Below, piece after piece: positions 1 to 5,668 of a DNA stretch of 7,105 nucleotides. The translations under genes and the position numbers were made by a program. Location of the stretch: positions 1-7,105 of the forward strand of contig JAISWM010000041.1 of NCBI GenBank assembly GCA_031270785.1. Reading direction: 5' to 3'. The notes under the pieces were generated by a model, which saw only the letters and a list, made by a program, of their open reading frames with translations, made no database searches and was not told the origin of the DNA. Numbering within the stretch: position 1 is the first letter of the stretch; each line of letters opens with the position of its first letter. The DNA is from Oscillospiraceae bacterium. GTDB lineage: Bacteria > Bacillota > Clostridia > Oscillospirales > Acutalibacteraceae.

Positions 1-618
1 GTGCTTGGAAAAGCGGATGCTTTGGGGATAAGAGAGACTGTAGAAACTTCGGATGGCATAGTACAAAGGATAAAATTTACGAAAGATGAAATTCCTGCAG
101 TTTTAGATTATTTTAGAGCTGAAAAGGATAGACTAGAGAAATTCGGCCCTACTTTTTGGGCTTATTCTTCACCGGTAGTAATAGGGTTATCTTATCTCCT
201 TCCGGCTGGCTTGGGAATTCTTTCTTTTTTTTCAAGAATGTTCGTGGGGCACAATGAAGTTAGTGATTTAATATTTAAATCACATGTCACCGGTGGTCTA
301 TTTGATCTTGGTGTGGCTGTCATATTTTCATTGCTTTTTGCCTATGACGGAATACCCAGAGCGAGTCGTATTTCTGCAAGGTGGGATCTTCGTGATGTTA
401 GACATGTTATAGAATGCCTCGAGGAACGTCCAAGAGTTGAGGCACAAAAACATCGTCAAGACCAAGGCTATATATTGGAAGAATTTTACATTGACGTGAC
501 ACCGCAAGGGGAAGTAAAAGTGGGAGTTAAATTTCAAAACGGTAACTTCGGATACTTAGGTAATGAATATGCAGACCTCCGCGGACTATCTCGCAACAAA
601 TTCTGGGGGAAAATTTAA
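1..618 (+). CDS. Two-helix membrane protein of unknown function, probably 5'-truncated
   Basis: The reading frame is open from the first base of the window. The GTG at position 1 has no visible upstream context, so the true start may lie outside and the gene is best treated as partial. The visible 205 residues have a charged N-terminal stretch (about 1-50), a hydrophobic segment at about 54-78, a short loop, and a second one at about 98-116. A basic helical stretch follows (PRASRISARWDLRDVR, 119-134), and the soluble tail at about 155-205 looks beta-rich (IDVTPQGEVKVGVKF). No catalytic motif or known family is recognised. The next gene starts 59 nt downstream on the same strand with its own SD, so the two are likely co-transcribed. 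The pattern of membrane helix followed by an Arg-rich amphipathic stretch recurs in the genes at 678 and 5669. That it is a membrane protein is well supported; its function is unknown. Confidence 0.7.
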   Translation: MLGKADALGIRETVETSDGIVQRIKFTKDEIPAVLDYFRAEKDRLEKFGPTFWAYSSPVVIGLSYLLPAGLGILSFFSRMFVGHNEVSDLIFKSHVTGGLFDLGVAVIFSLLFAYDGIPRASRISARWDLRDVRHVIECLEERPRVEAQKHRQDQGYILEEFYIDVTPQGEVKVGVKFQNGNFGYLGNEYADLRGLSRNKFWGKI

Positions 619-677
619 GAGGTTAAGAATTTCAAATTTTTTGAAATTAATTAAAATTATTTATGAGGTAAAAATCT

Positions 678-1622
678 ATGATTAAAAATTTCAGAAAGTC
701 ACTAATATTTTTGATTTGCGCAATTATTTCTACCCAATCAGTCTATAACGCAGTTCCTCCAGAAGTCGGTGAAAGGCCCAATATAAACAGAGAAATGTTA
801 ATTCAGAAATTTAGAAATCCACCAACAGATGAATGTCAACCCGATGAATTTAGAAATTTACAAATAGTTTATATTCAGGGCGAAAATAGTAGATGGGATT
901 ATAGAACCATAAGGGTTATGAACTATGCGGGGGCTTTTGGAGACGAAAGCTATTGCAGAGGGATTTTTAGAAAATTAAGTGAGTTATTCCAAACATTAGT
1001 TTGCAATCCGCAGAATGGAGCAGGGCTTTCAGCCAGGGTGAATTATATGCGCTCGGGTATATTGCAAGGTGCCCAAGGGGCGGCAGTGGCAGCCACGTGT
1101 TGGGTGGCGAGGGCAGCAGAGGCAAGGCAGAAGGTTTCGCAATTGGCTGCATCTCTTGGAGTAAATGAAAATGCTGTCTATTTGGCCTTGGTAAATGTTG
1201 CAAAATGGTTAGGAGCACATCCAATGGTCACTGTTGCAATTGTTTTTGTTTCTACAGCTGTTTCAGTGGCGTTTATAACGGAATCGTGTGCCCGAAGCAA
1301 ACAACTTGAAAGAGACGCAAGAAATGTTACTCAGCTTTTCCAAGATATGATTCAATTTCTCAGAAATGAAAGATACAAGGGGGGAAATTTAATTTGTTAT
1401 GCAATTGATGAAAGAGGGCTTCATTTCTGGAACATTTTTCAAAAAGATTTGGGAACGTGGGTCGGACCTTTGAATATTCCCAATTTGCCAAATGCAGTTG
1501 TTGATGAACGTTACTACCAAAAGTTTCAAGATTTAACAAGAACAATCGATGGATTTTTCCGAACGGAAGGGGTGGCAAGGGGTTTAAGGTTAATTCCTGA
1601 GGAAGAGCAACGGAGGACTTAA
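678..1622 (+). CDS. Secreted/membrane-anchored protein of unknown function, 314 aa
   Basis: The ATG at 678 is preceded by TGAGGT, with GAGG at 665-668 and 9 nt spacing, which fixes the start. Residues 1-25 form a Sec-type signal (basic MIKNFRK, then a hydrophobic core LIFLICAIIS). The mature part opens with a Pro/Glu-rich segment and an N-terminal domain containing Cys53, Cys93 and Cys109. An Ala-rich, probably helical stretch spans about 129-175 (GAQGAAVAATCWVARAAEA). A strong membrane helix lies at about 182-202 (MVTVAIVFVSTAVSVAF), followed by a charged helix (SKQLERDARNVTQLFQDMIQFL) and a roughly 80-residue tail with several Trp, Tyr and Phe. No enzyme motif is visible. With a cleaved signal and one helix, the Ala-rich half would face outward and the tail inward, although either half could be the functional one. 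It lies 59 nt after the first gene and ends at a strong hairpin at 1673-1711. I do not recognise the family. Confidence 0.75.
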   Translation: MIKNFRKSLIFLICAIISTQSVYNAVPPEVGERPNINREMLIQKFRNPPTDECQPDEFRNLQIVYIQGENSRWDYRTIRVMNYAGAFGDESYCRGIFRKLSELFQTLVCNPQNGAGLSARVNYMRSGILQGAQGAAVAATCWVARAAEARQKVSQLAASLGVNENAVYLALVNVAKWLGAHPMVTVAIVFVSTAVSVAFITESCARSKQLERDARNVTQLFQDMIQFLRNERYKGGNLICYAIDERGLHFWNIFQKDLGTWVGPLNIPNLPNAVVDERYYQKFQDLTRTIDGFFRTEGVARGLRLIPEEEQRRT

Positions 1623-1672
1623 ACAGGATACCAATGCAATCGCACAATCTTAAATTGAGTGAGAGTAATAAC

Positions 1673-1711
1673 AACACCGTCAGACTAAAACAAATAGTTT
1701 GACGGTGTTTT
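1673..1711 (+). terminator. Intrinsic terminator after the 678-1622 gene
   Basis: A 15-bp stem with one G-U pair is formed by AACACCGTCAGACTA (1673-1687) and TAGTTTGACGGTGTT (1695-1709) around a 7-nt loop. The T run at 1708-1711 is short. The position, 51 nt after the stop codon, fits termination of the plus-strand unit. Confidence 0.75.
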
Positions 1712-1817
1712 GATGTTAAACAGAAAATTTTGTTCGAGAAAATGCTACTTTTTAAAACGTTTTGATTCATCTTAAACACTTTTATTTTGTCTTAAATTTT
1801 TAAAAAAATTAATCTTC

Positions 1818-1840
1818 AGAGCCTTTAGGGCTCTATTTTT
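1818..1840. terminator. Bidirectional terminator-like hairpin between convergent genes
   Basis: AGAGCC (1818-1823) pairs with GGCTCT (1829-1834) across a 5-nt loop. On the plus strand it is followed by ATTTTT. On the minus strand a T-rich stretch follows a few bases later (the A run at 1802-1808). It lies 18 nt beyond the stop of the minus-strand ankyrin-like gene, so that gene is its likeliest client. It could also catch plus-strand read-through from the first hairpin. Confidence 0.6.
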
Positions 1841-1857
1841 ATGTCTAATTTTAAATT

Positions 1858-2727
1858 TTAACGGAGGTTCTCGTTGAAATGTTGTTGAGCAATCTTAAAT
1901 GCAGCTGTAATTAGCGCAGGTGTTTTATCTGCTGGAAATTCAAATGGATTTGGCAAAAGAGTTCCACCCGCTTGCAAATATGTACGGTATGCTGCTAAAT
2001 ATTCATCATCATTTTCAAATTCATATGGATTTGGTGGGCAAATTTCATCTTTGTCTACAGGAAAATCAGATTTATCATTTAAATTTTTAAACATATCATG
2101 ATAGCCATATTTTTCAAAAGTTTCTTTAAGGCACATACGAGTTGCAGAAGAAGAACCTTGAAAAAGGTATGGTACATATCCTTTTCCGTCTTCTGTATAG
2201 GGATTTGCACCAATGGATAAGAGGTAGTCCACTAAATCTTTAGCAGTTTTATCATCAATACCTTTTTCACCCGCAAGACAAACAGCACACCATAGCGGCG
2301 AACCACAACCGCAATCATCAGTTGCATTTATATCAGGAATGTAAAAATTTTCAACAACTAATTTTACAAATTCTAAATCAGCAGATTTAACTGCGGCAAC
2401 GAGCAAATTTATGCTCTTTATTGAAACAGATAGACTTACTTCACTTCCGCCGTGTAAAAATTGCGGAAATCCCCAATTACTAAAAGAATTTTTGAATACT
2501 TGAAGTTGCTTTTCATTTAATTTGCCAATAAAGGTGTACAAACTAGATAACCCCGCAGGATATTCTTCAACATAATAATCTGTTACTAAATCTGCTAATT
2601 CTTTGGTTTTATCATGAATTTGAATTACTTTGTCAGAAACTGCTGAAACCAAATTTGATTGAAAAACTCCACTAAAAAATAATGAAAACAAACCAACTGC
2701 CAAAACTGTTTTTTTAAATACTTTCAC
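1858..2727 (-). CDS. Secreted ankyrin-repeat-like protein, 289 aa
   Basis: The start is GTG at 2727, chosen because AGGAG (2737-2741) sits 9 nt upstream and a complete signal peptide follows: basic MKVFKK, a hydrophobic core at about 8-22, and VSA at 27-29 as a probable cleavage site. Residues 106-185 look like two to three ankyrin-type helix pairs. They contain INLLVAAVKSADLEFVKLVVE, then a Cys-rich insert (Cys139, 141, 147, 150), then DLVDYLLSIGANPYTEDGKG, which carries the ankyrin LL..GANP..D..G signature. The C-terminus has two related NPYEF and NPFEF motifs (233-237, 260-264) flanking an acidic, Tyr-rich helix. Ankyrin repeats mediate protein binding and have no catalytic role. An exported one suggests binding of an extracellular or host partner, which is inference. 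The gene starts 21 nt after the stop of the broken double-glycine-leader gene and is probably in its operon. Confidence 0.75.
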   Translation of the reverse strand: MKVFKKTVLAVGLFSLFFSGVFQSNLVSAVSDKVIQIHDKTKELADLVTDYYVEEYPAGLSSLYTFIGKLNEKQLQVFKNSFSNWGFPQFLHGGSEVSLSVSIKSINLLVAAVKSADLEFVKLVVENFYIPDINATDDCGCGSPLWCAVCLAGEKGIDDKTAKDLVDYLLSIGANPYTEDGKGYVPYLFQGSSSATRMCLKETFEKYGYHDMFKNLNDKSDFPVDKDEICPPNPYEFENDDEYLAAYRTYLQAGGTLLPNPFEFPADKTPALITAAFKIAQQHFNENLR

Positions 2728-2748
2728 TTTTTATTTCTCCTTAAATTT

Positions 2749-3192
2749 CTATATATTAAAATATTTTCGTTTTTTAACATGTACCTTAATAAAATTTATA
2801 TTTTCTATCAAAATATTAACTAGATTAATGAAATACTCACGATTTCTATTTCTAATTAAATTGTATGCTGCTCCATTCTCTCTCCACGCATTTACCTTTA
2901 TGTCAGTAACCATTTTTTCTCTAACTCTACCTATTATTGCGAAGGGATTTTTTTTATAATATACTTTCCCAGCACGACCATAATCCCTACCATCAAATAC
3001 AACAGCCGCATTTTCTTTATCGGTCACATTATCTTCATAAGCTTTATTTACAGCGGCTACTATCTCATCTTCTGCTGCTTCTATTGCGCGCTCTACTGCG
3101 TTTTCTACGTCAGTGCCCATAGCTAGTTTTACAGCATTCTCTGCAGCATATTTTGTGTCCCAGCCTCTATCACTTAGCACAACAGTATCCAT
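2749..3192 (-). CDS. Downstream fragment of a frameshifted double-glycine-leader protein
   Basis: The first ATG of this stretch (3192) has no SD-like sequence; only A- and T-rich bases precede it. The same frame stays open upstream past 3192 without a stop, reading QLINALPDLLRVFYTVFKK just before that Met, and runs into the end of the gene at 3263-3796. The two are one nucleotide out of phase, and an exact 10-bp tandem duplication at 3261-3280 accounts for the shift. Deleting one copy gives one 345-residue frame from 3796 to 2749. This fragment is therefore best read as the C-terminal half of that protein, possibly untranslated now. It has an Ala/Glu-rich helix (VENAVERAIEAAEDEIVAAVNKAYED) then a basic, Asn-rich end, with no known motif. 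Alternatively it is translated from a weak internal start, or the break is reversible. Confidence 0.6.
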   Translation of the reverse strand: MDTVVLSDRGWDTKYAAENAVKLAMGTDVENAVERAIEAAEDEIVAAVNKAYEDNVTDKENAAVVFDGRDYGRAGKVYYKKNPFAIIGRVREKMVTDIKVNAWRENGAAYNLIRNRNREYFINLVNILIENINFIKVHVKKRKYFNI

Positions 3193-3260
3193 TTTTTTAA
3201 ATACTGTGTAAAAAACTCTAAGTAAATCTGGTAATGCATTTATCAGCTGTTCTTTACTGC

Positions 3261-3280
3261 AATTAGCTGGAATTAGCTGG
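3261..3280. repeat. Exact 10-bp tandem duplication causing a frameshift
   Basis: AATTAGCTGG occurs twice, directly adjacent (3261-3270 and 3271-3280), and the identity ends at both borders. The left copy contains the stop codon of the upstream coding fragment (TTA at 3263-3265, TAA on the minus strand). Because 10 is not a multiple of three, the second copy shifts the frame. Removing either copy joins the fragments at 3263-3796 and 2749-3192 into one frame, reading KIQPAN then CSKEQLINALPDLL. Confidence 0.9.
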
Positions 3281-3796
3281 TTGTATTTTTCTTTTCAATA
3301 GTTTTTGTGCGTCATTTTCGGTTATAACGTCATAACCTTTTTTTAATCCAAATGCTGTTAATATTAATGCACCAGTCCCAGCAATTGTATAACCCACACC
3401 TTTTGCAACTTTTTTTAAAGTTCCGTTCTGATTTGTAGTTGTTGAAGGCGAACTTTTATCTGTGTTTGAAGCGCCAACGCTAATTGGAACAGTAGCCAAA
3501 GTAATTACGCCTAAAAGCGAAGCAATTGTTTTATTAAAATTTTTATTCATTTTCCCACCTGAAACTTTGTTTAACATTTCCACTTTTACCTCGTTTGTTT
3601 GATTTTTAAAATTTTCTACAATGTCGGCAGATTCATAAACATACTTTATAAAATTTTCTTTAGACAAGTTATCATCAAAGCTTTTATAAATTTTAAAAAC
3701 TGATTCTATGTCATCTAATTTAGAAATTTCTTCCGTTTTTTCTTCCGACATTAAAATTTCTTTTGTAATATTATCGAAAATCTTTTGACTTCCCAT
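3263..3796 (-). CDS. Double-glycine-leader protein with adjacent Sec signal (5' part of a split gene)
   Basis: The start ATG at 3796 has AGGAGG (3803-3808) 6 nt upstream. Residues 1-81 form an acidic helical region ending in EMLNKVSGG (Gly80-Gly81), which resembles the leaders of Nif11-type and other ribosomally made peptides cleaved after a double glycine by C39-peptidase ABC transporters. Immediately after it, residues 83-110 look like a full Sec signal peptide: Met, basic NKNFNK, hydrophobic core IASLLGVITLATVPISV, then VGA/S. A Ser/Thr linker and a second hydrophobic segment (about 133-151, Gly-rich) follow. The stop at 3263 is created by the 10-bp duplication; the ancestral protein would be 345 residues. 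The ATG of Met83 (3548-3550) has an SD-like AGGTGG 4 nt upstream, encoded by the VSGG codons themselves, so an internal start is possible. No transporter or modifying enzyme is in the window. Leader resemblance is by eye; function is unknown. Confidence 0.7.
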   Translation of the reverse strand: MGSQKIFDNITKEILMSEEKTEEISKLDDIESVFKIYKSFDDNLSKENFIKYVYESADIVENFKNQTNEVKVEMLNKVSGGKMNKNFNKTIASLLGVITLATVPISVGASNTDKSSPSTTTNQNGTLKKVAKGVGYTIAGTGALILTAFGLKKGYDVITENDAQKLLKRKIQPANSS

Positions 3797-3833
3797 ATTT
3801 GCCCTCCTATGAATTTAAGTATAAAACGTCCAT

Positions 3834-3896
3834 ATTATATGCAAGTACGAAAAATTCAACTGTTACAATTATAGCACGTTTTTTCAAAAATTGCAA
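3834..3896 (-). promoter_or_regulatory. Two candidate promoters for the leader-protein operon
   Basis: The distal candidate has a perfect -10 TATAAT (3868-3873) preceded by TGC (extended -10), with TTGCAA (3891-3896) as -35 at a 17-nt spacing. The proximal candidate has TATAAT at 3834-3839 but only TTGAAT (3854-3859) at a short 14-nt spacing, so it is weaker. Both read leftwards into the gene starting at 3796. Confidence 0.5.
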
Positions 3897-4838
3897 ATTG
3901 TCAATTTTTGTATTTTAACGTGCAATATAAATTTATCTTTTGAAAAAAAATTAAACATCAAACAAACATCAATTTTAAATATATTGTGCTATAAAACGGC
4001 TTATTTACGCATTTTATTTAATGTATACGCACTTTTACAAAAAACTTTTTGCACTGATTTTTTAACCAAAAAGAAAAAGATTAATGAAGGCGAAATTCCG
4101 CAGTATTACGTTAAAAACTCCCACGAAGCAATTATTGAACCTGAAATTTTTGAAGCTGTGCAAAACGAAATAAAAGCTAGAGATAATCTGGGACGCAGCA
4201 CTATACATATTTTTTCGAGCAAATTAGTGTGCGACGACTGCGGGAGTTATTTCGGCTCAAAGCTGTGGCACTCCACGGATAAATACAGATGCCGTATTTG
4301 GCGCTGTAATAATAAGTTCAAAAATAAAATAAAATGCCGGACTCCGCATTTGAAAGAAGGACAAATCAAAAATATTTTTGTGATGGCGTTTAATAAATTA
4401 ATGAGCGACAAAAGCGGTGTAATTGCTGATTGCAGAGCCGTTTTAGAAAAATTTTGTGATACATCGGAATTTAATGACAAGATCGAAAAATTAATAAACG
4501 AAAAAGATGAAATTGAAAAATGTGCCAAAGAACTTGTTCTGAAAAACGCTAAAACGCCGTTAGATCAAGATGTTTACAATGAAGAATATAATAAATTTTT
4601 AGCAAAGTTTGAAAACATAAAGCAGAAAATTTTAGATTTAGAAAAGCAAAAAGCCGGTCAAATATTGAAGAAATGCCAGGCAGAAGCGTTTTTAAAGAAA
4701 ATTAGCAAAACTGAAAATTTTCTCAAAGAATTTAACGAGGAGCTTTGGTTTACGCTTGTTAAAAATATTACTGTAAAATCAAATGGTGCATCAACTGTGG
4801 TGTTTAAAAATGGGAAAGAAGTTGAAGTTGAAATTTGA
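3891..4838 (+). pseudogene. Large serine recombinase, N-terminally truncated remnant
   Basis: The open frame begins at a TTG with no SD, and its first 40-46 residues do not resemble the family. From about 4029 the protein reads YALLQKTFCTDFLTKKKKINEG, then PQYYVKNSHEAIIEPEIFE. This is the typical end of the Recombinase domain of large serine integrases. A zinc ribbon follows with Cys114, Cys117, Cys139 and Cys149 all present, then a Lys/Glu-rich coiled coil (about 195-275) and a short beta-rich end. Intact members have roughly 450-550 residues with a catalytic resolvase domain holding the nucleophilic Ser near the N-terminus. That domain and most of the DNA-binding domain are missing here, so the product could not recombine DNA. 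The sequence LRILFN before YALLQ may be a further family trace with a few codons lost. The real remnant is roughly 4008-4838; the rest of the frame overlaps the divergent promoter. It marks a former integrative element. Confidence 0.85.
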
Positions 4839-4862
4839 AGAATGGTACAACCTAGCTAAAAA

Positions 4863-4891
4863 GAGACTATCTCCAAATACGAGATAGTCTC
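4863..4891 (-). terminator. Intrinsic terminator of the 6682-4926 operon
   Basis: There is a perfect 11-bp stem, GAGACTATCTC (4863-4873) and GAGATAGTCTC (4881-4891), with a 7-nt loop. Read on the minus strand, the stem is followed by TTTTTAG, a proper U tract. On the plus strand A residues follow, so it does not terminate the recombinase remnant. It lies 34 nt after the stop at 4926. Confidence 0.85.
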
Positions 4892-4925
4892 AAAAAACAA
4901 AAGATTACAAATTAACTTCCACTCA

Positions 4926-5645
4926 CTAATCCAATTTGATATGGCCACTGACTGGACGGCGTTTCAAAAAATGACTAATAGGTGCAAAAAAGCCCTTGGG
5001 GTTCTCCCCCCCCTCAATAGGAATAGGAACGAGTTCAGTGAGTTTGGTATTAAAAAGCTCGTCAACGCCAACACTTACTCTAATGTTCCCATTTTCATCG
5101 CGCACTGCTATCTGCAAATTTTCATTTGAGACATTCGGCGGTACCATATAAAAAATTTGGTCACTTGAATTTGAGAAAACATAAGACTTTAAATAGCGAA
5201 CTACACGTTCAATTGATGCTGCATACTTATTAGGATTAATTGAATCTTTAAAAAAACTAAATGAACAATTATGTATCACAACAGCACAATCTAAATTAGA
5301 CATAAAACAATTTAAGACACCGTCAATTGTGTTAGTACCTTGCACTGTAACCAGCGTAATTGCTTCACCAATAATTTTTCGCTTACCGTCTAGAATTGGA
5401 GCAGTAGTCACCACTCCGCTAATATTATTTTTATTTATTGCAAAAACAATATTTTCATAACCAACATACAGTTCATCCTCCGAACCACGTGCCCTCTTCA
5501 TGCTTTCAGAAATAAATTGTTTCCCCAAAGTGCTAATCAATTTTTGATTTTTAATGAACCTGCAATCATTGACTGCAAAGCAACTTGTCATAGCAACTAC
5601 GAATGATAAAAACATTAAACTAAAAAACTTTAAAAATCTTTTCAT
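4926..5645 (-). CDS. Secreted protein of unknown function, 239 aa
   Basis: ATG at 5645 follows AAGGAG (5655-5660) with 9 nt spacing. Residues 1-24 form a signal peptide: MKRFLKFF, a hydrophobic core LMFLSFVVAMT, and SCFA as a probable cleavage site. The mature part is a mixed globular sequence without further membrane helices. It has five Cys overall (22, 28, 113, 120, 127), three of them clustered around LNCFMSNLDCAVVIHNCS, which could make disulfides outside the cell. Alternating hydrophobic runs (YENIVFAIN, AITLVTVQG, NLQIAVRDENGNIRVSVGV) suggest beta strands. The end is basic (SHFLKRRPVSGHIKLD). The cysteine spacing does not fit a classical lipobox, since Cys22 lacks a preceding LAG-like motif. 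I recognise no family. The gene is 23 nt downstream of the Gln-rich membrane protein and shares its operon and the terminator at 4863-4891, so the two may act at the same surface location. Confidence 0.75.
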   Translation of the reverse strand: MKRFLKFFSLMFLSFVVAMTSCFAVNDCRFIKNQKLISTLGKQFISESMKRARGSEDELYVGYENIVFAINKNNISGVVTTAPILDGKRKIIGEAITLVTVQGTNTIDGVLNCFMSNLDCAVVIHNCSFSFFKDSINPNKYAASIERVVRYLKSYVFSNSSDQIFYMVPPNVSNENLQIAVRDENGNIRVSVGVDELFNTKLTELVPIPIEGGENPKGFFAPISHFLKRRPVSGHIKLD

Positions 5646-5668
5646 AAATTTTTTCTCCTTGTCTGATA

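Noticed and set aside
628..648. Hairpin AATTTCAAA / TTTGAAATT between the first two genes
   Set aside because: The stem is nearly all A-T with one G-C pair and no U tract, so it is unlikely to terminate and probably reflects base composition.
1360..1779. Minus-strand frame opposite the 678-1622 gene
   Set aside because: It has no SD, crosses the terminator hairpin, and overlaps a gene with clear start signals.
2937..3122. Plus-strand Leu/His-rich small frame
   Set aside because: It is antisense to the Ala/Glu-rich helix of the leader-protein fragment, and its composition is that expected of a shadow frame.
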